DNA from: Saprospirales bacterium
GTDB lineage: Bacteria; Bacteroidota; Bacteroidia; Chitinophagales; Saprospiraceae
Direction: 5' to 3'
NCBI GenBank assembly: GCA_002698985.1
Contig: PAAY01000037.1
Location: 62,001-126,000 of the forward strand
DNA: 64,000 nt
Below the pieces are notes generated by a model. That model was not told the origin of the DNA and did not search any database. It saw only the letters and a list, made by a program, of their open reading frames with translations. The translations under genes and the position numbers were made by a program. Positions 35,478 to 44,619 of the stretch are shown here, piece by piece. Numbering within the stretch: position 1 is the first letter of the stretch; every line of letters begins with the position of its first letter.

Positions 35478-37910
35478 ATGAAACAACTTCTGACAATATT
35501 ATCTTTTCTGTGTTTTTTCAGTGCTGTTCAAGGACAGACGGCCAAACAGTTTATCAAGGCTGCTGATGAAGAAATGGCTGGAGGTGATTTTTATTCCGCC
35601 ATGAAGCACTATCAGTTTGCCATGGACATTGCCGGCGAGAAAACAGACATTCTCTATAAATATGCTGAGGCTGCCCGCCAGTTTTCGTCTTACACTTTTG
35701 CTGATACAGCTTACACCAAAGTGCTGAACAGCAAAGATTCTTTGAAATACCCAATGGCCCGTTATTGGCTGGCAATGGTGAAGAAAAAAACCGGAGATTA
35801 TGGGAATGCGTTGATTCACCTGGAGAGGTTTATAAATGAATATACCATTCTGGAAGATTCAACAATGCTTGACAAGGCGCTGAGAGAAAAAGAATACCTG
35901 GAATGGGCCATCAGTGAGTACCACAGAAGAGATCCTAATATTTATGTTGAAAGGTTGAGTGACAGCGTCAATACCTCTTATTCAGAATTTGCACCTGTAT
36001 TGGCAAACGGCTACCTGTATTTCAGTAGTCAGCAGTTTGAAAGAGAAGTTTTCAAAGGCAAACCGTCAAGACATATTTCTCAGGTGCTCAGAAAAATAAT
36101 GGATTCGGATTCTTTAGAAGTCTTACCCATCAATGATCCAGTAAAACATACCGGAAACCTGGTCTTCAACAGCAATATGACCAGAGCTTATTTCTCGATT
36201 TGCAGTTACATCGGTGAATCTGCCAACCTGCGGTGTGAATTGTATTTTTCCAATATCGATGCGAATGGAAACTTTGGTGAGCCCCAAAGACTGCCATCCG
36301 AAATAAACATGGATGGCTACACAAGTACACATCCGGCAGTAGGGGTTGATCCGGCTACGGGATTGGATAAACTGTATTTTGCCTCAAACAGGCCTGGAGG
36401 CAAGGGGGGATTGGATATCTGGACTGCCACTATCTTCAAGGATGGAACTTTTGACAGCCCTTTCAACTTTGAAGTCGTCAATACCAGTGGCGATGAAGTG
36501 ACACCATTTTATCATTATCCGTCCAATACGCTGTATTACAGCACCAATGGTTTACCGAGTTTTGGCGGCTTTGATATTTATAAGACCAGTTATTTTAATG
36601 AGGGTTGGTCTGAACCTGCTCATTTGCCTTCGCCAATAAATTCCAGTTATGACGACCTCTATTACTGGACAAATGAGCTCCAAACCGAAGGATATTTTTC
36701 TTCAAACCGGTTGGGAAGTAATATTCTGGAGCCTGAATTTGAAGCCTGTTGCAATGACTTGTATTCATTTCGAGTGCAACTCGTAACACTGAATGCCCTG
36801 ACCTTTGACCACCACAGGCAACCCTTGAATGGCGTTACCATTGCATTGACTGAAGAAGGCAATGGCCTTCCGCTGAAAGTGGGAAATATTACGAATGAAG
36901 ACGGCAATGACTTTTCTTTCAATATAAAGAAGGGGAAGAAATATCTGATTACAGCCAACAAGCCAGGTTACCTAACGCTTACCGATACGGTTGACCTGCG
37001 TGAAGTTTATGATCCGGAATTAACAGAGATTGAAAAGAAGCTCTATTTGATACCTGACCTCATTGATTTGAATATCCAGACCTTCAATGCGAGAACCAAA
37101 AATCCATTGAAGGATGTAGGGGTCAGAATAGCTGTTGATGGCCAGGAAGTTTATTTTGAAAGGAATCCAACTGGTAACGATGTTTCTTTCAAACTCGAAA
37201 GAGGAAAACTCTACGAAGTGATCGGTACCAAAGTGGCTTATTTTTCTGACACCGTTTATATTGATCTTCGGAATAATTTCAAGGACAGTGAAATAAATGA
37301 GGACCTGTTTCTCCGGCCAAAAGAGATCGAGGATTTTCCGCCTCTGATAATTTATTTTGACAATGACTATCCCGACCCTGATTCATGGGCTACAGAAACA
37401 ACAGCAAATTATGAGGATTTGTGGCGTGCGTACATGAGTCGAAAAGATGTTTTTCTCCGGGAGGCGGTGAAGCACCTTAGTGGCCAGGACAGTTTTGTAG
37501 TGGCAAACCGAACAAGAATATTCTTCGACCGGGAAGTAGCTGGAGGTTGGGAAGCATTAAAGGTCTTTACCGAAAGTGTTGAGCGCATATTGAGCGACGG
37601 TGAGTTTAAGATTGAACTTCTTTTGCAGGGATATGCGAGTCCACGGGCCAGCGCTGACTACAATTTCAATTTGTCACAACGGCGGGCGGCTTGTTTGAAA
37701 AACCACTTTCTAAATTGGAACAACGGTGCCTTGCGGCCATACATTGAAAATGGCATGCTAACCCTGGAAGTCGTTGGATATGGAGAAAAACTGGCTCCCC
37801 AGTTCATCAGTGACCGGTTGGAGGATGAAAGGGAAAGTATTTATTCTGTTTCAGCCTCCTTCGAACGGAAGGTTGCCATAGTCGGTGTACGGAAGGTTGC
37901 TGAGAATTGA
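35478..37910 (+). CDS. PorE-like TPR-PD40-OmpA protein (T9SS/gliding envelope protein)
   Basis: 810 residues with signal peptide MKQLLTILSFLCFFSAVQGQ. TPR helices (about 20-140), then PD40/WD40-like propeller strands (ANGYLYFSSQQFE, LDKLYFASNRPGGKGGLDIW, NTLYYSTNGLPSFGGFDIYK, EGYFSSNRLGSN), then two carboxypeptidase-regulatory-like beta domains (about 430-600, each with a PLxGVxIAL/VGVRIAV core), and finally an OmpA-like segment (LLQGYASPRASADYNFNLSQRRA ... EVVGYGE). The order matches PorE, which ties the T9SS to peptidoglycan. The OmpA domain contains an insertion before the usual motif. It begins 24 bases after the PorP-like gene, an operon. Confidence 0.87.
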   Translation: MKQLLTILSFLCFFSAVQGQTAKQFIKAADEEMAGGDFYSAMKHYQFAMDIAGEKTDILYKYAEAARQFSSYTFADTAYTKVLNSKDSLKYPMARYWLAMVKKKTGDYGNALIHLERFINEYTILEDSTMLDKALREKEYLEWAISEYHRRDPNIYVERLSDSVNTSYSEFAPVLANGYLYFSSQQFEREVFKGKPSRHISQVLRKIMDSDSLEVLPINDPVKHTGNLVFNSNMTRAYFSICSYIGESANLRCELYFSNIDANGNFGEPQRLPSEINMDGYTSTHPAVGVDPATGLDKLYFASNRPGGKGGLDIWTATIFKDGTFDSPFNFEVVNTSGDEVTPFYHYPSNTLYYSTNGLPSFGGFDIYKTSYFNEGWSEPAHLPSPINSSYDDLYYWTNELQTEGYFSSNRLGSNILEPEFEACCNDLYSFRVQLVTLNALTFDHHRQPLNGVTIALTEEGNGLPLKVGNITNEDGNDFSFNIKKGKKYLITANKPGYLTLTDTVDLREVYDPELTEIEKKLYLIPDLIDLNIQTFNARTKNPLKDVGVRIAVDGQEVYFERNPTGNDVSFKLERGKLYEVIGTKVAYFSDTVYIDLRNNFKDSEINEDLFLRPKEIEDFPPLIIYFDNDYPDPDSWATETTANYEDLWRAYMSRKDVFLREAVKHLSGQDSFVVANRTRIFFDREVAGGWEALKVFTESVERILSDGEFKIELLLQGYASPRASADYNFNLSQRRAACLKNHFLNWNNGALRPYIENGMLTLEVVGYGEKLAPQFISDRLEDERESIYSVSASFERKVAIVGVRKVAEN

Positions 37911-38164
37911 TATACTGATTTTGTGCAAAAGCCCAGTTGGCTGAAGGGAATAATACTCTTGGTATTTTTTAGTCCCGGAGTTGCCTCGGGAATGGTTGTT
38001 TTTATTAAGGTGTGGCGCAGATTGTTCGGCATTGATGTGAATATTAGTGGCGATTATGGAGCAAGCGCAGGACCCATGTTCAAAACTTTCTTTGAAACCA
38101 ATGACTTGGACGGTTCCCGGAATCTTTCTGGCGGGGACAGTTCATTTCACCTTCGCCCATGACA
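37911..38164. other. Gap between PorE-like and CHU_C genes, left of the repeat
   Basis: A GTG-started frame of 79 codons (37923-38162) begins with a hydrophobic, signal-like segment but then loses coding character and ends at the repeat element. I treat it as non-coding; it may be a decayed fragment. Confidence 0.25.
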
Positions 38165-38253
38165 TATACTCAAAACGAAGTGGTTTGGGCGGCGATCAAA
38201 ATCCCTGCTAAAGTTTAAGGCTGGGATTTCCCAAAACTACTTCGACTTGGGTA
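38165..38253 (+). repeat. Dispersed inverted-repeat element, copy A
   Basis: About 89 bases. The left end reads CAAAACGAAGTGGTTTGGG after TATACT, and the right end is its near inverse (CCCAAAACTACTTCGACTTGGGTA). It aligns along its whole length with the reverse complement of copy B (47095-47197) and with copy C (63524-63627), but lacks most of the internal hairpin. It lies just 20 bases before the CHU_C gene start. Confidence 0.8.
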
Positions 38254-38272
38254 AAACTATAATAGTTGGATT

Positions 38273-41200
38273 ATGATTCAAGTTTACAAATATCAGGCGA
38301 TCAGGTCCAAAGCACTTTTTTGGATGGTGCTTTTTCTTATTGCGTGTACAAACCTTGCGAAGGCGTCACATATAATTGGTGGTGAAATCCGTTACCAGTG
38401 CCTGGGAAATAATCAGTACAGGGTAATCCTTGATGTTTACCGGGATTGCTATTATGGGCAAGCACCTTTTGACCAGCCAGCGCATATTTCTGTTTTTACC
38501 GGAGCTGGCACATTTGTAAATAACCTGAATCTTCCAATTCTATATTCTGATACTATTCCAAACAATATTGCCGGAGATCCCTGTCTTTTCCCTCCATCTG
38601 ATGTTTGTGTTGAACATGCACGTTATGAAGACACAATTAAGTTGCAACAGCAAACGGGAGGGTATTATTTCGTTTATCAGAGGTGTTGCAGAAACAAGAC
38701 TATCTCCAACATCATCCAACCGGATAGTACCGGAGCTACTTACTTTGTTTACCTGAGTGAATATGCCATGAGCCTGTGCAACAGCAGCCCGGAATTTGGT
38801 GAAACTCCTCCGGTCTTCGTTTGTGTGAACAAGCCCATCAATCACCCCAATGCCGCCACTGACCTCGATGGGGATAGTCTGGTGTACAGTTTTTACACCC
38901 CATTCAAGGGTGCAAGTATTACCAGTCCTCAGCCACCCTTTGCTTCACCGCCTCCTTATGATACTGTTACCTGGCTGGACCCTCCGTACAACCTGAACAA
39001 TATCCTTGGGGCAAATCCTCCGCTTACCATTGACCCATCCACGGGATTAATTACCGGCACTCCTATGGTGTCCGGGCAATTTGTAGTTGGCGTTATGGTG
39101 GAAGAGTATCGCAATGGTTTCCTTTTATCTAGGGTGAGGAGGGATTTCCAATACAACGTAGGACAATGTGGAATAATTGAAGCTACGATTGTGGCTCCTG
39201 ACGCCCAGTGCGATGATTTAACCGTGTCATTTCAAAACAATACCAACATAGCTGATGAATGGCTCTGGTATTTCCAATGGCCGGACACTACCATTTTTTC
39301 CACAGAAAAAGAGCCAGTATATACCTTCCCGGATACTGGTAATTACACAATAGCCCTGATTGCCCAGCCTGAAAGCCAATGTGTGGATACTGGATATCAT
39401 CAATTGTTTTTGCAGTACAATTCTTTGACTCCTGATTTTACAATTGAGACTTTTGACTGTGATACAACTAGTGTTTTAAAGTTAACAGACACCTCTGTCG
39501 ATACGGTTTCTGATCTGGTGTCCTGGTATTGGGAAGTTGATATTGGAGATACTGTATTAACCTCCGCCTTGCAGAATCCTGTTTTTGTAATACCGAATCC
39601 ATCAAGTGGTACTGTTACACTTTCTGTTGCATCTCAAAATGGTTGTGAGCAGGTGTTGCAAAAGAACTTTGAGGCTGGCGCAAATAATCCTTCCTTATTT
39701 CTGGAAGACCTGGAAGTATGTATTGGTAACTCCATTGAGTTGAATCCCAACGGCCCTACAAACGGGTTCACATATATTTGGGATGACCCCATTTCCATCT
39801 TTGATAAATTCAATCCAAATCCAACGGTAAGCCCGGATACGAATACCACTTATACTGTCACTGTTCAGGCATACAGCAACTTGTGCCAGGTAAAAGATAC
39901 CGTTGAAGTTACGGTTGTACCTTTGCCCGTACTCGATTTTGAATATGTTACCGGTTGTGATAGCCGGCAGGTGCAGTTTACTAATTTGAGTGTCAACAGC
40001 CCCGACGGATACTTTTGGGATTTTGGCGTCCCATCTTCAAACTCGGATACCACTTCCGAGGTAAATCCTGCATTTTTCTATCCTGATTTCGGGTCATTTG
40101 ATGTAACAATGATGACGAGCCCGTCTGCATTGTGCAAGGATACCCTAGTTGAGACAATAACATTGGTTGAAAAAATTCTCGAGGCAGATTTTACTTATGA
40201 TTATACCAATTGTGATGAAGACCAGATAACGGTAAATTTTTACGACGACACAAATAATTCACTAAATAATTCCACGCAATGGAACTGGATTTTTGAAGGT
40301 GTTGTAAATGAAAGTTCTACCATTCAGAATCCGGAAATCGTTGTGTCGGTTAACGGAAGCCTTCAGGTAACATTAATTGTTACCACAGCTGAAGGATGTT
40401 CTGACACGATCGGTCCCGAGGAATTGACTATTGAGATTATTGATCTGCCTGGCATTACTGACGGAGATGAGGTGTTGGGTTGTTTGAATGAGGGTGTTCA
40501 ACTCAATGTGGGTGGCAACCCGGATTATCAGTACAGCTGGTTTCCTGCAGATGGTCTGAGCTGTACGGATTGTCCGAGCCCTTTTGCCAATCCCGAACAT
40601 ACAACCACTTATACCGTGGTCGTCAATTCGTATTCTTCTGACACTTGTTCATTGCAGAAGACCATAACGGTCATGGTTCCTGAAAACCCCAATTTGGATG
40701 CAGGGGATGATGTGCTCACCTGTGATGCGAGTGTACAGCTCAATGCGGAAACCGATTTTCCAGTCACTGAAATCAACTGGTTTAACAACGGTGTTCTGGT
40801 TGGAAGTGGTAATCAGCTGGATGTTGCTGTTTCTGGAATAATGCCGTTCAGTGTAATTGCTGTTGACCAGTTTGGTTGTCAATATTTAGATGCCGTTTTG
40901 GTTAAGGGGGGACCTGTTGATATTCAAACTTCGGAAGACATGGTCTTGTGTTCCGATGAACAGATACAGGTTTCTGTATCAAATTTGGACCCCAATGATA
41001 ATTTGATCTATACCTGGTCTCCTGACTCACTGATAACCGGTGACGTAAATGTTGCCGCTCCTGATGTAATTGTTGAACCTGGAATTTTCACATTATATAT
41101 TAATGCTGAGAATCAATTTGGCTGTACCAATCAGGATACGGTCAATATTGTTGTATTGGATCAGAATATGGATCTCTCATTTGATTACCAGGTTGATTGC

Positions 41201-44200
41201 GAAGGCTATGAAGTTCAGTTTGTAAATACCAGTAACAATGCATTCGGGTTTTTGTGGGATTTTGGAGTACAGGGATCCCAGACAGATATTTCACATGAAA
41301 CCAATCCGGTATTCACTTTTCCTGACACTGGTACTTATGAAGTATTTCTTACGGTGGACTATTTCGCAGAATGCGTAGATACGGTTTCTGAATTTATACA
41401 CATTGTGGAACCGGTAATAGAGGCTGACTTTAGTTATGACTATGTAGAATGTTCACCTGATAGTATTCTGATTCAGTTTTTTGATGAGACGACAAACTTT
41501 CTTGGGAATACGAACAGTTGGGAGTGGAGTACTTCGTCTGGTCAGGTTTCCAATGAACAGAACCCCGTCTTCACCGTCTATGCAGGTGAAGAATTGGAAA
41601 TAAGCCTTGGTATTGGTACCGAAAATGGATGTACTGATTCGATTCAAAAATCACTTGAATTGGAATTTATTTCATTCAATGAAGCTGATACGATTATTCT
41701 ATGCAAAGGTGATAGTGTCCTAATAAATTCCTCGGGTAATACTTCCTACCAATATTCCTGGCTGCCGGCAAATAATATTGACAATCCGACAAGTCCCAGT
41801 CCGACAGTATGGCCAGATCAAACCACAACCTATACGGTAGAGATTACCAATTTTGTCGGTGATACTTGCTCCATACTGAAGAGTGTGACGGTAGTGGTGC
41901 CGGAAGCAATTCAATTGGATGTTGTCAATGACACGGTATCATGTGGTGAACCGGTTGACTTAGCTGCTTCAGCCAACGTCAGTCCACTCACGCTAAATTG
42001 GTATGACAGTGCTGGTGCATTAATAGCCAATGGGCCAACTATTTCCGTTGATATTGTGGCTGATGATTTTATTGTCGTTGAAGGTGTTGATCAATATTCG
42101 TGCAAGGCTTCAGACACCATAAATATTAACTTCGAAGCTATAGATATAGTCATAATTGCTGATGAATTGGCCTGTCCCGATTCGACCGTTCAGTTAATGG
42201 TCAGCAACAATGTTGGAGACCATAATTTGACTTACCATTGGTCAACTCAACCACCAGCTTCAATTCTCTCGCCGGACGATGAGGCCGTAGTTTCCGTCAT
42301 TACGGGCCCGGCAGGAACCTCTTCTTTCATCCAATTGACAGCGACCAATCAGTTCGGCTGTGAAGCTTCAGAATCTGTGGAAATTACTTCCCATGATTTT
42401 ATTCCCGAGTTTGAATCGTTGATTAAGGCTTGTGCCGGTGATACTGTGGAGTTGAACCCAAATGGAAATTCATCTCAGCAGTATTCCTGGTCGCCATCTA
42501 CTGGTTTGTTCCCTTCCGGAGATGTGATGAACCCAAGTATTATAGTCGCTGAAACTACTGTACTCGATGTGGTGATTTCAGAGTCCTTTGGGGATGATGT
42601 TTGTTCCAAAAAATTTGAGGTTGTTGTTGATGTGCCTCCGCAGATTGGATTGGAGGCTATGCAGGATACATTTACTTGTGGTTCACCAATCTCGCTTTTT
42701 GCTGAAACAATTAATGCTGCCACACTTCAGTGGTATGATGAAGCAGGTACTTTGATAGGGTCAGGGCCATCTGTAGAAGTTGACCCTGATACCGCCTCCT
42801 TATATGTTGTTTGGGCAACTGACGGTAATGATTGCCAGCAGTCAGATAGTATTTGGGTGGATAACTACCAATTGGACCTCGAGCTAACGGGCAATGGAAT
42901 CGTGGATACCTGTCCGATGCCATTTTACAATCTGTGCATTGAAAACCTTGACCCAACCGATATCCTGACTTTTGAATGGACGGCTTCCGGTAGCGGAACC
43001 ATTTTAAGTGGGGCTACTTCTCCCTGCCCGCAGGTAACCACTGTTCCAGGAATACCTGCAAAGTTTGTTGCAACCGTTAGCAATCAGTGGGGCTGTGAGT
43101 CTGTGGAAGCATATGATGTGGAAACGTATGTATTCGATCCGGTCATTCGGGATGTGCTCACCATTTGCCCGGGCGTGCCAACAGCCTTGAATCCAGAAGC
43201 AGAGGGTAGCACATTGTATTATGAATGGAGCCCACAGGTTGGTTTGGATTGTTATGATTGCCCAAATCCTGTCGCAACCCTTTCTGAAGACCAGTTCTAC
43301 ACAGTAAACATTTATGGTTTTAACCAGGAGGACACTTGCTCATTTACCCAATTGGTCACGGTGCTTGTCAATCCACCTGTTGGCTTGATGGCTAACCCGG
43401 CCGATACCGTAATTTGTGAAAATGTTGATCTCACTTTGACGGCAGGTACTTCCTCAGATATCATTACGGATATAAGCTGGTATAATGAAGGAGTTCAGAT
43501 AGGGTCGGGTGATGAAATAAGTGTCATTCCCGTTGGAACGGAGTCAATCACTGTCGTAGCCACAGATACGCTTGGATGTACCGACACTACAAGTGTGCTG
43601 ATCAATGCATATCCAGTGGATATCGAACTACCGGACGAAATGGTATTTTGCGAAGAGGCCGGAGAGATAGATTTGACAGTCGTTAACAATGATCCATTTC
43701 AGGAGCTCACCTACGCATGGAATCCTGAAGATGTAATCGTTGGGCAAAATAGTGACGGCAGTACGGTTACGATAGACCTGGATGGCCCAACTACCATGTA
43801 TGTAGAGGCTACCAACCAATTTGGTTGCCAGGCAATTGATAGTTCACAGATCATCTATTTTGACCTACCGGCTTACATCCCGGATGAGTTGTTCACTGAT
43901 GTGGATACCATTATTCTCAATTCCGGTGAAAGTGCGCACCTTGAAACCATTTATGATCCACTGTTGCAATACGAATGGTTGCCACACGAAGGACTCGACG
44001 ATCCTTTTGTTTACAATCCCGTTGCAATGCCAACTGAAACCACCACTTACACGCTTACAGTTACCAATGAGGAAGGATGTATAGCAGTCAGACAGATTAC
44101 CATTTACGTGGTAAGCCCGGATTGCAGGGAGCCAAACATATTTGTACCCAATGCATTTACACCCAATGGCGATGGCAACAATGATGTATTATATGTAAGA

Positions 44201-44404
44201 AGCAATATCATCGAATCCATGGAGTTTGCGATTTACAACCGCTGGGGGCAGAAGGTGTTTGAGACGACAGAACAGTCCATTGGCTGGGATGGTACCTACA
44301 AGGGGCAGGAGCTCCCTAACGATGTGTTTGGATATTACCTCAAAGCAAAGTGCTTTAACGGGGAAGAATTCTTCAAGAAAGGTAACATCAGCCTTATGAG
44401 GTGA
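38273..44404 (+). CDS. Giant PKD-repeat surface protein with type B (CHU_C) T9SS sorting domain
   Basis: 2043 residues. A signal peptide ends near LAKA, directly followed by SHIIGGEIRYQCLG, a conserved N-terminal module of Bacteroidota gliding-associated proteins (about 32-300, with a cadherin-like LTIDPSTGLITGTP). The rest is a chain of PKD and Ig-like beta domains with recurring FWDFG, TTTYTVxV and NQFGC motifs; a set of modules recurs with a period near 415 residues. The last 95 residues (PNIFVPNAFTPNGDGNNDVL ... YNRWGQKVFET ... GYYLKAKCFNGEEFFKKGNISLMR) are the CHU_C domain for T9SS export and attachment. Aspartate-rich strands may bind calcium. Likely an adhesin. Confidence 0.93.
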   Translation: MIQVYKYQAIRSKALFWMVLFLIACTNLAKASHIIGGEIRYQCLGNNQYRVILDVYRDCYYGQAPFDQPAHISVFTGAGTFVNNLNLPILYSDTIPNNIAGDPCLFPPSDVCVEHARYEDTIKLQQQTGGYYFVYQRCCRNKTISNIIQPDSTGATYFVYLSEYAMSLCNSSPEFGETPPVFVCVNKPINHPNAATDLDGDSLVYSFYTPFKGASITSPQPPFASPPPYDTVTWLDPPYNLNNILGANPPLTIDPSTGLITGTPMVSGQFVVGVMVEEYRNGFLLSRVRRDFQYNVGQCGIIEATIVAPDAQCDDLTVSFQNNTNIADEWLWYFQWPDTTIFSTEKEPVYTFPDTGNYTIALIAQPESQCVDTGYHQLFLQYNSLTPDFTIETFDCDTTSVLKLTDTSVDTVSDLVSWYWEVDIGDTVLTSALQNPVFVIPNPSSGTVTLSVASQNGCEQVLQKNFEAGANNPSLFLEDLEVCIGNSIELNPNGPTNGFTYIWDDPISIFDKFNPNPTVSPDTNTTYTVTVQAYSNLCQVKDTVEVTVVPLPVLDFEYVTGCDSRQVQFTNLSVNSPDGYFWDFGVPSSNSDTTSEVNPAFFYPDFGSFDVTMMTSPSALCKDTLVETITLVEKILEADFTYDYTNCDEDQITVNFYDDTNNSLNNSTQWNWIFEGVVNESSTIQNPEIVVSVNGSLQVTLIVTTAEGCSDTIGPEELTIEIIDLPGITDGDEVLGCLNEGVQLNVGGNPDYQYSWFPADGLSCTDCPSPFANPEHTTTYTVVVNSYSSDTCSLQKTITVMVPENPNLDAGDDVLTCDASVQLNAETDFPVTEINWFNNGVLVGSGNQLDVAVSGIMPFSVIAVDQFGCQYLDAVLVKGGPVDIQTSEDMVLCSDEQIQVSVSNLDPNDNLIYTWSPDSLITGDVNVAAPDVIVEPGIFTLYINAENQFGCTNQDTVNIVVLDQNMDLSFDYQVDCEGYEVQFVNTSNNAFGFLWDFGVQGSQTDISHETNPVFTFPDTGTYEVFLTVDYFAECVDTVSEFIHIVEPVIEADFSYDYVECSPDSILIQFFDETTNFLGNTNSWEWSTSSGQVSNEQNPVFTVYAGEELEISLGIGTENGCTDSIQKSLELEFISFNEADTIILCKGDSVLINSSGNTSYQYSWLPANNIDNPTSPSPTVWPDQTTTYTVEITNFVGDTCSILKSVTVVVPEAIQLDVVNDTVSCGEPVDLAASANVSPLTLNWYDSAGALIANGPTISVDIVADDFIVVEGVDQYSCKASDTININFEAIDIVIIADELACPDSTVQLMVSNNVGDHNLTYHWSTQPPASILSPDDEAVVSVITGPAGTSSFIQLTATNQFGCEASESVEITSHDFIPEFESLIKACAGDTVELNPNGNSSQQYSWSPSTGLFPSGDVMNPSIIVAETTVLDVVISESFGDDVCSKKFEVVVDVPPQIGLEAMQDTFTCGSPISLFAETINAATLQWYDEAGTLIGSGPSVEVDPDTASLYVVWATDGNDCQQSDSIWVDNYQLDLELTGNGIVDTCPMPFYNLCIENLDPTDILTFEWTASGSGTILSGATSPCPQVTTVPGIPAKFVATVSNQWGCESVEAYDVETYVFDPVIRDVLTICPGVPTALNPEAEGSTLYYEWSPQVGLDCYDCPNPVATLSEDQFYTVNIYGFNQEDTCSFTQLVTVLVNPPVGLMANPADTVICENVDLTLTAGTSSDIITDISWYNEGVQIGSGDEISVIPVGTESITVVATDTLGCTDTTSVLINAYPVDIELPDEMVFCEEAGEIDLTVVNNDPFQELTYAWNPEDVIVGQNSDGSTVTIDLDGPTTMYVEATNQFGCQAIDSSQIIYFDLPAYIPDELFTDVDTIILNSGESAHLETIYDPLLQYEWLPHEGLDDPFVYNPVAMPTETTTYTLTVTNEEGCIAVRQITIYVVSPDCREPNIFVPNAFTPNGDGNNDVLYVRSNIIESMEFAIYNRWGQKVFETTEQSIGWDGTYKGQELPNDVFGYYLKAKCFNGEEFFKKGNISLMR

Positions 44405-44473
44405 CCATAAAGGGAAGCCTGTGGCGGCTTTCGACTGCCAACTTAGTGTTCATTCCGGAACCGTGGGTTGGAA

Positions 44474-44492
44474 TTTCCCAAACCACTTCGTT
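44474..44492 (-). repeat. Half copy D of the dispersed element
   Basis: TTTCCCAAACCACTTCGTT repeats the terminal arm of copies A-C, but the partner arm is not visible nearby. It lies in the 215-base gap after the CHU_C gene, which otherwise holds no gene. Confidence 0.5.
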
Positions 44493-44619
44493 GAAGGAAG
44501 AAATAAGGGGCACAATCTGCAAAGGGTTGTGCCTCTTGTTGTTTTGAAGGTGCAGGCATTGTTCTTGAGCAGTTGGTTTCTGTACTTTCGCCGCAGAAAT
44601 TCGTCGTAAACACCAATTC

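Noticed and set aside
37923..38162. 79-codon GTG frame with a hydrophobic N-terminal segment
   Set aside because: GTG start, loss of coding character after the first 35 residues, and its end runs up to the repeat element; no family resemblance.
39900..42900. Regularly recurring sequence in the CHU_C gene that might suggest a CRISPR-like or satellite array
   Set aside because: The similarity is at protein level between PKD/Ig modules, with diverged DNA and no short constant repeat.
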